Shown piece by piece: positions 23,302-63,751 of a DNA stretch of 64,000 nucleotides. The translations under genes and the position numbers were made by a program. The notes beneath the pieces were generated by a model. That model ran no database searches. It was not told the DNA's origin and saw nothing but the letters and a program-made list of their open reading frames with translations. Location: positions 12,136,670 through 12,200,669 of the forward strand of contig NC_087062.1 of NCBI RefSeq assembly GCF_963678635.1, given 5' to 3'. Source of the stretch: Symsagittifera roscoffensis. Lineage: Eukaryota; Xenacoelomorpha; Acoela; Convolutidae. Positions within the stretch are counted from its first letter, which is position 1; each line of letters begins with the position of its first letter.

Positions 23302-23372
23302 TAAGAGCGGGATTCGAACCGAGGCCAAACCGGCGAGGACGCAGCGCGTTATCCACTATACTATAAGCGCGG
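23302..23372 (-). pseudogene. tRNA-like sequence, possible anticodon CCU, degenerate
   Basis: On the - strand there is an A-box-like TAGTATAGTGGATAAC, an anticodon-loop-like GTCCTCG and a perfect B box GGTTCGAATCCC, in tRNA order over 71 bases. The acceptor arms do not pair and the T stem has mismatches. A tRNA pseudogene or tRNA-derived repeat is more likely than a working tRNA-Arg. Confidence 0.5.
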
Positions 23373-23729
23373 AAAAAAAGCTGAAACGAATTACACAAAA
23401 AGCAAACAAAATTTTAGAAAAAAATTTAAACGGAGATATATAAATAAGCGTAAAAACCACCACAGTCGGTACATAGGTCTATAGCGTAGTGCACATGATC
23501 TGCTTGCACAGAATGCACCTTATGCAGCAGTAGACACGAGCCGACCGTGGGCGGAGCGCGTATCGTCATTGAAATGCGAATTGAAGCGTGTTTTGATTGC
23601 AAAAACGATCTTGTTTTTACAATTTTTGTCCCACGTCAATCGAATATAGCCGAAAACATATATTGGCGACTAAGCCAAAATAACCCGTCAATGCACATGT
23701 TTGTGAACTGAAAACGTTTTATTTGGTGT

Positions 23730-24100
23730 TACACTAAGTTAGTACTAATGATGGTGAATATGTTGACGTTTAATAACTCTATACCGACTAAATTGACTAT
23801 CTTAAGCTCAAATAGACCATTAAAACTAACTTTTCTCACTTTTTAACATTTTTATTTTTTTAAATAACAAATGTTGAGTCAGAAACGTGAAAAATCATTT
23901 TTTTTCATAAAACCAAAACAAATTGTTGCAATTGACTGAATTCACTAAGTCAAACTTTTTGAATGTGATCAGAATGATGTTGATGACGTAAGCCATAAAA
24001 ATAACTCATTTTGAGAAAAGCCGAAAAAACACCTTTTTGAACACTTTGAAAAAATGGAAAAAATGGTCTTCAAACAAATAGCATGGAAAAGTGATCAATA
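23730..24100 (+). repeat. Tandem repeat unit 1 (about 0.4 kb)
   Basis: Homologous to 24215-24605. Shared blocks include CTCTATACC(G/C)ACTAAATTG, AATGTTGAGTCAGAAA, CATGACC/GATGACGTAAAGCC-like text, and TGGTCTTCAAAC near the end. No gene is present. Confidence 0.7.
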
Positions 24101-24214
24101 AAAGCATCGATGCCGTGTCAAATCAGGATCGCATGCCAATTTTTGCAACAATCCATCGGGTTTTTTTTTAAGAACGAAACCATTTTTTGACAATTTTAGT
24201 AGTAGTATTTACAC

Positions 24215-24605
24215 TAATTAATACTATACATGGTCAAAACTCAAAAATAGCAAAAACTACAATTTTTATCCAATTTTGACATTCAAATACTCTATACCCA
24301 CTAAATTGACTATCGGGAGCTCGAATTAACCATCAAAACCATTTTAAATCATTTTCAAAATTTTTAATTTTTTTAAATCAAAATGTTGAGTCAGAAATGG
24401 GAAAAAAGAATTTTTTCCAAAAAGTCAAAAAAGTTGTTCCAGTTGAATATGCTCACTAAGCCACACTCCATGAACTTGTTCAGAATGGTTTTCATGACCA
24501 AAGCCGTAAAAAGTACCCGGTTTGAGAAACTTCATAAAAACACCTTTTGGTTAACTCAAAATCGGCTAAAGTGGTCTTCAAACCTATAGGATCGAAAAGT
24601 ATGGT
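24215..24605 (+). repeat. Tandem repeat unit 2
   Basis: Second copy of the unit at 23730-24100, at an offset of about 510 bases. Small open frames here are not conserved between the copies. Confidence 0.7.
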
Positions 24606-25429
24606 CGTTTTGTTAAACGTTTAATTTTAGAAATTTTTTGCCCGGAAGGGGCCCCTACCCCTCCTAAATGCTTTTTGTGCTACACGCGACCATCTAGCCG
24701 TTACATCTTAAGCAAACTGCATAAACGAGTGGAATAACAACGGCCAAACACAGCTTAGGTTTGCAAAAAGCAACAACAGCCTTTAAAAACCAACTGGTAT
24801 CCAGTCACTTTCATTCTTACTCAACTTCACATTTTGCATTTTGATTTCCTCTCTTCGGCGAAATAATTTCTCTGCACATCTGCTAATTTCCTCAGATAAA
24901 AATTAAAACTGATTTTTCATCGAAAAATTTCCAAAAAATGACAAAACACTACATTGAAATAGAAGAAGGTGAGCTGATTGATCAAGATCCCACTCTACCA
25001 CTTCTCGTAGATTTGCTTAAAGCGAGTACTTAAAAAAATTCTGCTCTCAATAACCACCAAAAAAGTGAATTAAAATCAAACTTATTTGGTTGGTTTTTTT
25101 TAATTCTATTTATAATTTAACCCGGAAAGATAACCGTAGTAAGCTTTCATCCTTCTGAGGTGATGAAATGATTTTTTTTTCAACAGCACAGGCGGAGCGA
25201 AGATTAGATAATCAGAATGACCACTAGTTTTGAAATGAGCTAAAAACGTTAAAGATTTTAGTTGTCGACCGTGCTCCACTATTTTTTTTTAGAGCTTTGA
25301 GCAATGCGCATTGCATTGTTTTTATAACTCGTTTCTGACGCTCTTCAAGAAATTTTAAGCTTCTTGCAGATTCGGCAAGATTGAAATTTTCTGGGAGTTT
25401 TTACAAACTTTTTCAACGCTTCTTAAGAA
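24606..25429. other. Non-coding stretch between repeat blocks
   Basis: Contains the GC-rich GGAAGGGGCCCCTACCCC (24645-24662) and otherwise unremarkable AT-rich DNA. No gene recognised. Confidence 0.4.
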
Positions 25430-26650
25430 AAGACTTTATCGGCGCGATTTGCTTCGCGGCCTAAGAAAAGACTTACGCGGCGCGAATTAAGAAAATAATT
25501 TAGTGGAGCGACTTACGAAATGATTTTTACGACCTGAGTTACGAAAAGACTGACGGCGCGACTTAAGAAAATAATTTAGTGGAGCGACTTACGAAATGAT
25601 TTTTGCGACCTGAGTTACGAAAAGACTGACAGCGCAACTTAAGTAAAGACTTAAGCGGAGCAACTTAAGAAAAGACGTTAAAGGCGCGACTTAAAAAAAA
25701 GACTTCAGAAGCGCGACATACGAAAGAATTCTAGCGGCGCGACTTGAGAGAAGACTTAAGCGGCTCAACTTAAACACTAACGGTGCGATTTAAGAAAAGA
25801 CTAGCTGCACGACTTGAAAAAATCTTTTAAGGGAGCGAATTTTAAGAAAATAATGACAGCGCGACCTAACAAAATTTTATTGGCGCGACCTAGCAAAAGG
25901 CTTTAGCCGCGCAACTTAGGAAGACTGAAGCGGCATGACCTACGAAAATATTTCAGCGGCGCTACTTAAAACAGGACTCTATCGGAGCGACTTAAAACGC
26001 CCTTAGTGGCGCGACTTAAAAAAAACTGACGGCGCAAATTACGAAAAACTGACAGCGCAAATTGCGAAAAACTGACAGCGCGACTCTGAAAAGATCTCAG
26101 CGGCGCGATTTAAAAGAAGATTCAACGGTGCGACTCAAGAAAAGACTAGCAGCGCGACTCACGAAAAATCCTAAGCGGCGCGACTTGCAATAAGACTGTG
26201 ACGGAGCGACTTGCGAAAAGACTGACTGCGCTACTTTCAAAAAGACTGGCGGCGCGACTGAAGGAAGGGCTGATAGCGTGACTTACGAAAAGACTTAAGC
26301 GCGGCGACTTACGAAAAACTTTGGCGATGGGACTTACGACAAGACTGATTGTTTGACTTTTTGTTTTTGCTCAGTCGCGCAGGTCGTGGCGGTTTGTTCT
26401 CAGTCGCGGCGGTTTGTTCTCAGTCGCGCTGGACCTGAATTGGAAATTTTCAGTGGCGCTGGTCACGCTGTTTTATTAGTCGCACCGGTCTCGCATGTTT
26501 TTTCTTCTAAGTCAATGCCATTTTTATAGTCATTTGCCAATTTTCCGTGGTGCCAGTCTGTAATTGCCATTATAAAGTCGCGCCGGTCTGGAATTTTCAA
26601 TTTTAGGTCGCGCCGGTTTTTTCTTAAGTCGCGGACCTCGACCTGGGTAT
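25430..26650. repeat. Degenerate GC-box satellite with strand switch
   Basis: From 25430 to about 26345 a unit of roughly 30-40 bases, centred on GGCGCGACTTA(A/C)GAAAAGACT, repeats more than 20 times with heavy divergence. Inside it, 25489-25556 is duplicated almost exactly at 25567-25634. From about 26360 to 26640 the complementary form, (A)AGTCGCGCCGGTC, takes over, so the two parts are inverted relative to each other. No coding frame is present. Confidence 0.75.
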
Positions 26651-27533
26651 TGAATGTTTTGATATCATCTGTTACCTTTTTGCAAGAGTTATGGTGGCAG
26701 ACGAAAAACAGTGAAAGTATTTTGGGTATGCTTTAAACACCGTTTTTGGCTTAGCAGAGAGTGTTAGTTAAGTCGATTATTTCGTTCTGAAATGTCAATC
26801 GAATAGTTAGTCTTCCAAGAACGCGTAAATTCAAATAAATCAAGCCTGCATTGTCTGTTGATTATGAGAACCTGCATCTTTGCAAAGAAATGTAATAATT
26901 GTTTGTGTAAATCCAAGATGAATATGAAATATAAAGCCACGATGTTTTATTCTGCCAATGTTATTTTTGTAGTTTTGATGGGAATAGTATTAAATTCAAT
27001 TTTAATTCAGTTCTTTGATATTGTAAATTTTATCGGAGTCTCTATAGAGTTAAAAGAATTTCTAGGCGTTTTTTGAGACCACCATTTTAAGCCTTTTTCA
27101 ATTGATTCCTGTGTCTTGTTTAAATGCTCTGAACAAGCATTGATTAAGCTAGCAAAACAAATCGAATCAACTGCATTGTATCACTAATTCTCCCAGAAGT
27201 TAAAAGATATCTGATTATCTGCCGGCTCGACCCTGGTTTAGTAAAGAAATGCAGACGAGCAAGAGGGCTGTTTTTGGTAGAGTTTACAAGTTTGAAAGCT
27301 AAAAAGGCGAATCTAAGTAGACCAGTCATATTGTTTTGGTCTCTCTTAGAACCTTATGCAGACATTTATTTTGCGAAATTTAACTACTTACAAGGAGCTC
27401 TAGTAGAGAAATTACCTGGTTCGTAATTTTCCTAAAAAGTATTAATGGGTCCGATGGCCAAAAATGAATGTAATCGTCTCAAGTAGCAAGTGAAAAGAAA
27501 CTGAATGTTGTTCGACTTTGTTCTGTTCTTCAG
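26651..27533. other. Upstream region of COQ10
   Basis: No conserved coding region. The last bases form a pyrimidine-rich TTGTTCTGTTCTTCAG acceptor directly against the COQ10 ATG. Confidence 0.5.
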
Positions 27534-28154
27534 ATGCGCAGAGCGCTCGATGTTTTCCGTGAAGGTTCTGCTCTGCGGCACAGCCGACACGCATTCACTT
27601 GCGGAAGCGGTGGTGTCTCACCGGCCATCAGGAAAACTAGACTGCTAAGCTATTCATTAAAGGATGGACCGTTTAGACAATATACGGAGACACGTTTGAT
27701 TGGGTTCTCAGTTCCTCAAATGTATGAAATAGCATCTAATGTCCAGCATTATCACGAGTTTGTTCCCTGGTGCAAGAAATCAGAGCTGAAGCAGAAAATC
27801 AATGAAACTGAATCTGATTGGCTGTTAGAAGTTGGATTTCCCCCAATCTTGGAGCGGTATGTTTCAAGAGTCACCTGCAACGAGCCGGATTTTGTTAAGT
27901 CTAGATGTTCGGACGGAAAAACTCTACAGTATCTAGAAAATATCTGGGTGTTCAAGCCAGGAGAAAAGCCAGACTCATGCTTGCTCGAGTTTTATGTAGG
28001 ATTTCAATTTACAAATCTGTTGTACACTAAGTTGTCTTCTCTATTTTTCGCTCAAGTGGTTAACCAGATGACTACAGCTTTTGAAAGAAGAGCCATGGCA
28101 CTATATGGCGAACCTTCATTTCAATCTAGAACTGTAATGGTGAAAAGCAGATAA
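27534..28154 (+). CDS. COQ10: COQ10, mitochondrial coenzyme Q-binding START-domain protein
   Basis: COQ10 binds coenzyme Q in the mitochondrial inner membrane and supports its use in respiration. The 206-residue frame has no intron. The N-terminus is Arg-rich and lacks acidic clusters (MRRALDVF, LRHSRHAF), consistent with a mitochondrial targeting peptide. From about residue 50 the START/polyketide-cyclase-like domain follows, with family hallmarks HEFVPWCKKSE, EVGFPPILERY, a LENIWVF strand and the closing helix VVNQMTTAFERRAMALYG. The length matches animal COQ10A/B. A CAG acceptor abuts the ATG at 27531-27533 with no spacer. Confidence 0.93.
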   Translation: MRRALDVFREGSALRHSRHAFTCGSGGVSPAIRKTRLLSYSLKDGPFRQYTETRLIGFSVPQMYEIASNVQHYHEFVPWCKKSELKQKINETESDWLLEVGFPPILERYVSRVTCNEPDFVKSRCSDGKTLQYLENIWVFKPGEKPDSCLLEFYVGFQFTNLLYTKLSSLFFAQVVNQMTTAFERRAMALYGEPSFQSRTVMVKSR

Positions 28155-29148
28155 TATGAACTCACAATTGTTACATAACTCATTTAACTTAGCTTTAAAC
28201 TCTAAAAATAACAAAGGAACAGTTGAATTTTTTGAAAACCTAGATTTTGACGTCAGCTTGGAAATCAGTTCAAATAGTTGTCGAAAGTGGAAGATTTCCG
28301 GAATTTGGTGTTTCTTTGATGGCAGTATTTTTCTTTTGTAATGACACGAAAGGTTAATTTGCATCAGTTCTTTCTTCTTATTTGCTTCTAAGCTCTAAAT
28401 TTTGTATCTGCTCAAAAACTTGAGAAATTCCGCTCAAACTATAATCTGCATAGATAGATAAGGTATTTTTTACCCTAGCAATTAAAAAGGCTTTTAAGAG
28501 CAGGCTCCAGACTCTGTTATCGTTTAGAAATGTTCTTCACAGAACGCGCACACGAGAAGCTTTCATGTTTTTTTGTTTTTGAGTTCTATTTTTTTTGTTT
28601 TCCTTGTGCTCGTAGATGTAAAATCTGAAACTTAGGATCCAGGTTGGTCTTTTTCACGCATTTGATTTACTTTGTTTCGAAAGTTTATTCAGCTTTAAAT
28701 GCTTTTGCGTTTATTATATCGGCTTAGTCGCATTATATATTTGTTGTTTGAAGGGCGACAATAGATCAGTACACATGAATTCATGCTTCGGGGGAGTTTA
28801 AAATTTTTCATTTCCAAATTTTTTTCGACCACCAAATTGGATCTACTTAACAATTGCTCAACTACTTTTTTCTGACATTGCGCTTTCTTGATGTACAAGC
28901 GAGCTAGCGAGCGTAGTGTCATAGTATGGTTCTACTTTTTTCCTGACAGACTCGCAAATAAAAATGCTCATTTAGTTGCACGTTTGCTATGATCACGATC
29001 TGTAACATTGGAAATTTCCTGGATTCTGTTCTCTGCTTTTTTAATGGTGTTTGTCAATTGACCGTGGTTGTTGTTGTTGTAGCTAAACTGATATGGGTTC
29101 CGAACTTCTGATTGAATTGGAGAGATAGATTCTGTGGAGAAATATATA

Positions 29149-29174
29149 GATAGAGAGAGAGAGAGTGTGTGTGT
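29149..29174 (+). repeat. GA/GT microsatellite
   Basis: A run of GA dinucleotides passes directly into a run of GT. Confidence 0.8.
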
Positions 29175-30364
29175 TAATGAATTTTCATTGGTCGTCTTCT
29201 GTAATCTATCCCTGAAGCTACGACCATAGTCTCTAGCGGCAAAACCGACGTAAAAGTGGAACCACCTTTACCTGTGAACGCGCATTTGTGCTGGTGTCGG
29301 CGCCTCCTTTCTGTAGAGCACAATCAAGAGGGGGTTTGGTTGTCATTAATGATGCCCTTACTAGGGTCCAAGTTTTTCTGCGTGTGGAGAACCGAGTGAG
29401 ACTCGTTGCCCGATCAAACGGGCAGTTTTTAGTTCGTTGGGAGAACCGAAAAAAACTCGTTAAGTGGAGTCATGCGATAAGCTGCAGATGTTGGACAGAT
29501 TCTTCGGGATTCTCGCATAGGCTATCGATGGTTTGTGAGGCAGGGGCGATATTACTGGTGAAGTTCTATCGGGTAGCCTAGATTTCTCGCTAAGTATTGT
29601 TTAGGTACAGATGGAAGGGCGCGAGGCTCCAATTTTAGTTGACGGAAGTTCAATGTCGCATTGAGCCTTAGTTTTTTTTTATGTTTGCTGGCGTTTTGTT
29701 ACATGGTATTGACAATTTTTTTTAGCTCCTGTAGCTGCTTTTTTTGTTGCTATTGCTAGTAAACTTTCAAGGGCCCGTTTAAAAGCAACAAGGCTAATTT
29801 CTACTTAATCTTATTTGCTTTTTGAGAGCTACTTCGTCGCTTTCTCACTTGTGTTTGCGAAGTGTAACTTTTTCTGAGTGAAGTTTTAAGCACTCATATT
29901 TTTATATAGATATAATTCAAGTTAAGACTGGTCCGATAACAAAAATTTTGAAAATGAAATATGTGAAAAAAAGTATGCGCTGTGGTTGAAATTTAGAAAA
30001 AAAAAAGAGATTGTTAAGTACTCACACTTCGTAAATTTTGATCACTGCTAATTTAGAGCAAATAGTTGACTTTTTTGGCGCGTGTTTCTCAAAAGTAATT
30101 TCATTTGAAACTATTTGAGACAAATGTGAAAGAATTCAGATTTTTTGGACATTGCAAGTGTTTCCTTCCTATTTGATTCTTTTATGTATGTCGTCTTGCT
30201 TGTTGCCCTACTACGCTGATGATTTGTCAAAAATGGTGCGAAGCTCTGCTTTGCTCATATGTATAAGTTAATTTTATTTTGATTTTTTATTGTCAATTTT
30301 TCATTTCGAGTGGCTTAGTTGAAGGAGCCAATAATGTCATCTGAGTTTGTTTTATGTCATCTTT

Positions 30365-30500
30365 TCACTTTCTATGGAGGTAACGCGTTTGCTTTTGCAC
30401 CCAAAGATCTGGGTTTGAGTCCCGACCGACCCTGTTAAATTGAAGTTTTGTTTCCAGGATAATTGAATTGCTGGACTTTCGTTTGTCTGCTTATGTTTTG
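30365..30500 (+). repeat. tRNA-derived SINE-like repeat, copy 1
   Basis: GGAGGTAACG, then an AAAGATCTGGG core and the B-box-like GGGTTTGAGTCCCG, ending in the shared tail TTTGTCTGCTTATG. This is the most diverged of the five copies. Confidence 0.55.
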
Positions 30501-31303
30501 GCTGAATTTTTTTTCCTATAAATGGATTTTTTCTGGTTAGACTTGTTCTTAATTTATGTTGCTTTGTCAGTTTAACAACTCGGATTTGATTCATTTTTTA
30601 AATGTTAGTTTGGGTTCGAATTTTGTTTTATCGGTTTTGTCAAATAATTTTATCTAAAAGAAGTTCAGGTCGCTTATGATGTAAAATTTTAAGATTTTGA
30701 ATTTTATTCGCTCAAAGTTTTTCTCTGACAACAATTTGTTATGGCGTTTTTTCTGTATTCGGCTCATTGAGCCTCTACATACGTATTGCCGGCTTAGTTT
30801 TATCTCTATGGTTTGTAGTAAAAAATTTTTTAATGATAGTCGTTTTGTTTTGCGGCCGATATTCTAAAAATAAATTTTCGTTTCCGAACTTATTAATTTC
30901 CGTTTCTGACCACTGGCCTGTCAAATCATTTCAACTATCTATTCATTTTTGCGGTAGTCATAAAAGTATAATGAAATGAGCTTCTAAACTTTTCGATTGG
31001 ACGGGGCTTTTAAATCGGTACTCGACTTTTCCCATTTAAACTCTTACGGGAGAATGCCTTCAACCTATCTTACAGTGCACAGACAGCGTAGCGGTTGGAT
31101 TTGAACTGTTTAGAGTATGTAGATAGATAGTTCGAGTACCGGTCGGACTTTTCTACATTTTTCTCATTTATGTTTCTCGAGTTTATTCCTATCTTTTGTT
31201 CTTCGGGTTCTTATTACCGTTGCGATAGCAACTTTAAGCACAGAATTTTCAAAATTAGGAATGCAAAATTTAGGTTCGTTTCATAATTAATATTTATATC
31301 TTT

Positions 31304-31480
31304 GTGTCTCCGGCACACTTGTTCTGGAGGTAACGAGTACGGCTGGGACTTCAAAGGTTCTGGGTTCGAATCTGACAGGACTTGTTTTTTTCTTCAAACG
31401 GGAAATATTCAGTTTCACACCAATTCGCTCGTTATTTGTCTGCTTATGCTTAGTCGGCTTAGTAGTCATATTGTAGGTTT
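31304..31480 (+). repeat. tRNA-derived SINE-like repeat, copy 2
   Basis: Begins GTCTCCGGC, contains GGAGGTAACGAGTACGGCTG and a perfect B box GGGTTCGAATCTGAC, then AAACGGGAAATATTC and the tail ATTTGTCTGCTTATG plus CGGCTTAGT. Confidence 0.65.
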
Positions 31481-34148
31481 TTTTAAAAGTTTTTCTAAGA
31501 GTAATGAACGTAGTGAAGACTCTTATATAGGTCTGGCTGATTTGTTTTTTTTTCAGGAAAAGTCTTAAAAGTCTCTAATAACTTCAGATGTGAATGCACT
31601 TAGGTATATATGCACTTTTTGAGTTCAATTGAAATACATCTGCTGAAAGTGACGTAAATAAGAACATCGGAAGTGGCGCGAAAAAACGTGAACAATTTCC
31701 TGTTTCGAAAGTCGAATTTAATTTACAGCTTTCAAGTGAAATAAAAACTTTACCTAATGATCCGGTTTTCTCTAGCTGGTTTCATGTGATCAAAAAAGCG
31801 CCCATCATAGACTGCTCTAGAAATTCAAACAGCTTAAAGGGCACCTATTTTTTCAAGAAAGTCAGTGTATTTTTTTCATGGTTACTTGCGTTCTTTACTC
31901 TTTTGCAATCTTCGATTGGCTACGTTTCAGTCTTTTAGTTTTCTGATTTACCTCTGATGTTTTTAATTTTACTAACCTTGACTTCCTATTTTTTTTCGCT
32001 TAAAAACTTTATTCTGCCCAAGAGATTTCGCCCTGTTTTTTATTGGCTCAGTGACCTAATTTCGATTCGTATCAAGGAAAACAAAATTTTTATGCGCACC
32101 TCTGGATCGCACAAAATGCTAAAATCTTAATAAAATTCTAGTTCACGTTTTTTCATGAACAATTTTTTTCGTCTTTTTTGTTTTTTTTCTTTTTCTTTCG
32201 GCTTGATGGTTTTTTGGCTTATATTATATTGGTTTATTGGCCATATTGCGTCTTTCGACGAGCCAAAAAAAATTGTGATGGCGTGTCTATGTTTTGAGGG
32301 TGAAGGGGACTTATTAACTTAAGTCTTTTTGATTTTTTCGGCTTAAAGGGTTCCTGCCACGGTATTTTTCGGCTTTGTTATCGTTTGATAATTTTTTTAT
32401 GCTTATTTCACATTCCATTGTCTTGGCGTTTTTTAATATGAAATTTAGCCTTACTTTTTTTATAGATCTAGTGTTTTCGACATTTAAGATTTTTTTTTGA
32501 ATTCTGAGTTAGCGGCTTTCTTATTTGTATCGCAATTGGTGCCAATCTCAGCGTAGCCTCTGTGTCTTAATTTTATTTTTCTCATCTAGTTTTTTTGACA
32601 TTTTTTTGCGTAAATACTAAGTTTTGAAATGTTTTTAATTTATTTTTTTTACATAATCTTTCATCAAAAATTGTGTCGTCCTAATTCCAGCTTTTTTATT
32701 GCTAACTGAAAGTTGGTTGAAAAGCTGACTTGGAAAGTGTGTGCTTATGAATAGTAACATATAATTACTCTTGTTATATTGGAATATTTTCTGGGTTGCG
32801 ATTAAATATATGTTTTTGCTCGAGAATTGTCTATTTTGTTTCTTTCAATAAGGTTTGCATCAAGCAGTGTAAACATTTTTTTGACAATCTGTCAAAACGT
32901 AGCTTTGTTGAAACGGCTCTCATAAGTGTATATGTTCATATTTTCCGTGAAAAAAGAATATACAAAATTAGTAATTGTTTTATGAGTTGTATCAGTGACT
33001 TTGTATCAGTGAATTGTATCAGTGACGATGGCAACAATATTTAGATTTCTCAGAAGCCGAAATAAAAATTGATTTAAAAAAAATCTGAAAAACTAAATTT
33101 TAGGTGCTGTTATTCAGTCAGTGGAATCTTCGTCTTCAAATATTTCTTCCTACCTGATAAACAAAAAAATTCAATAATGTTCTTGTTGCGGCCATTGCTG
33201 AAATCGGGTAGGGACTTCGTATTCGCGGGTGTGTTCTGTTTTTTTTTCCATGCAAAATCAGGTTCCATAAATACTCATAGGAATGGTCTAGTGATTTTTT
33301 CGATTGAAGCCATTTTAGTCATGATTCGAGCGACATTTAAAAATCAAAAAGCTGTCGCTTTGTCGAGACAAATTTCTGAAAAATTCAAAGCGATTGAGTA
33401 ACGTTCCTTAAATGAAAAATCATTTTAAAGAATACTGGTTTCTTTTAGCGCAATAAAAGTTTTCAAAAAGTTATAGTGAAAATTAGTTTTTGTCGTCATT
33501 CAGTTTTTGAAGATAAATGTTGTCAATCATGCCTAATTCACTAATTTTGCGCCCGTTTGTATAGTTCTCTAATCACACCTTGCACCGAAAACGACGCGAG
33601 TGTGAACTAAATTAAATATAAAACTTTTTAAAGTTTTTTTTTATCCTGTTGCAATCGTTTTATAGGTTTTTTGATACGTCAAAAACATTCTTTGTTCACT
33701 AGATTTCGCAGATGTTTCATCTTGCCTGATTTGAACACCGCCAATGCGTTCTTCTTCAGTCGAAAGATAGCCACATTGGGTCAAGTCGGTCGAAAAATAG
33801 CACACTTTGGGTCGAACTCATTAGTCCTTCGGCTGAGCGAGCCGTTACAGTCCATAAAATTCATTTTGTTTTTGAAATCTTATGGAAGTTACTTCATTTT
33901 TAAATAGCTCTAACTGAGCTTTTTTAAAATTATATCAAATATTTTGGATAGCTCTGAAAATCACTGTGTTGGTATTTAGATTATTACCAACGTTGTTAAA
34001 ATTTTAGACGACTGAATTGCTTAAATGCATTTTGCAGATACTGTAAACACAAATAAATTGAGTTTTACACTTGTTTGCTGGCTGATTTGTTAGTTAAACA
34101 ATATCTGTGCTGTTATTATTTTTCTAATTTTATTTCAGAGTTGAAACA

Positions 34149-62687
<28,539 letters not shown>

Positions 62688-63751
62688 GTTATTCTTTTTT
62701 ACTCAGCTCCACGCTCCCACTTCACACTTTCATTCAGAATCAATTTTTTAGTGTGATGAGTGGTTGCACAAGTAGGGTAGAAACATATCCTCATAAAACT
62801 ACAATGTAAAACAAGGATAGTCGATTACTGTGCATTTTAAATTCATTGTTGTTTGTTTCTGCGTGGTGTGATAAAAAAGGTCTGAACGAATGAATAGAAC
62901 TTAGGTATTTTCGGCAGTCATAGTAAAATATGCCAATTGGAAATCAGTTTTTTTAAGAGAAAAATGACTAGAAGAACGAAATAAAAAACCTAAATGAAGC
63001 TAACTAACTTCAAAAATTAACTTTACTCAATTACTGAATTTTCACGGCATAAATTAAGCATAAATGTAAGCCTATTGTAAGCCTCGCTCACCTTATTTGC
63101 CCGAAATTAGACCAAAACATCCAAAATTTCAAACCGCTTTTTTTCGACCAGTAAGTTTTTCAAATTTGTTAAATGCTTTGATATGTTATAGCACTCGACC
63201 CATTCCGATCATTATTTGTGGTACCTGATTTTGTGTGGAAAACAAAAAGAAAAAACTAAACCACGCGAATGCAAAGTTCCTCCCCATTTTTCAAATGGTC
63301 AGAACAATTAACTAATGATTGCTTGTCGCGGAATTTGTATGCTAGAAAATTAAAATGTGATGTTTTTTGCATGGTTATTTGCATCGAATTTTAACGTAGT
63401 GAAGTGTCAATGAACGCAGTGAAGCCATTTTACGTATAAATAAAAGCACGGTACACAGAATTTGCATCTTTATGATGTCAACGAGCAAATGAACGAATTT
63501 TTCCTTCGTTGATGTCGTTTTCTCTGCCGCTGTTTGTGATATAGAAATCAGTGAGTTGACCGCTTATGAAAAACCCGCTTTTCGCCGCTTCCGATTTTTT
63601 CTAAGCCGCTTTTTGCTTTTACCGCTTTTCTAAATTATAGATATCCGCTTTTAAAGAAAACAAACAAGGAAATATTAATTGAATTAAATCAATTAGTTTA
63701 AGAGTACAGAAGATTCTCGAGAACTTTTGCGCCCAAGCGTTTACAATTTTT
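62688..63751. other. Start of ABCC intron 13 and transposon flank
   Basis: No Walker A or ABC signature is encoded here on either strand. From 63565 to 63660 the word CCGCTTTT recurs about six times, probably a subterminal repeat of the hAT element whose coding end follows. Confidence 0.6.

Larger units (their letters stand above)
28155..34138. other. Repeat-bearing intergenic region between COQ10 and the ABCC gene
   Basis: About 6 kb without a recognisable gene. It holds a GA/GT microsatellite (29149-29174), SINE-like copies near 30365 and 31304, family D text near 31500-31870, and hairpin-motif copies at 30230 and 32528. The open frame at 29288-29581 has no similarity I recognise. Any ABCC 5'UTR exon or promoter must lie here or be supplied in trans. 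Confidence 0.5.

Noticed and set aside
23302-23372. Functional tRNA-Arg(CCU)
   Set aside because: Acceptor arms do not pair and the T stem has mismatches.
29288-29581. 97-codon open frame before the SINE region
   Set aside because: No recognisable domain, no splice or start context, and a semi-repetitive DNA basis (GAGAACCGA repeated).
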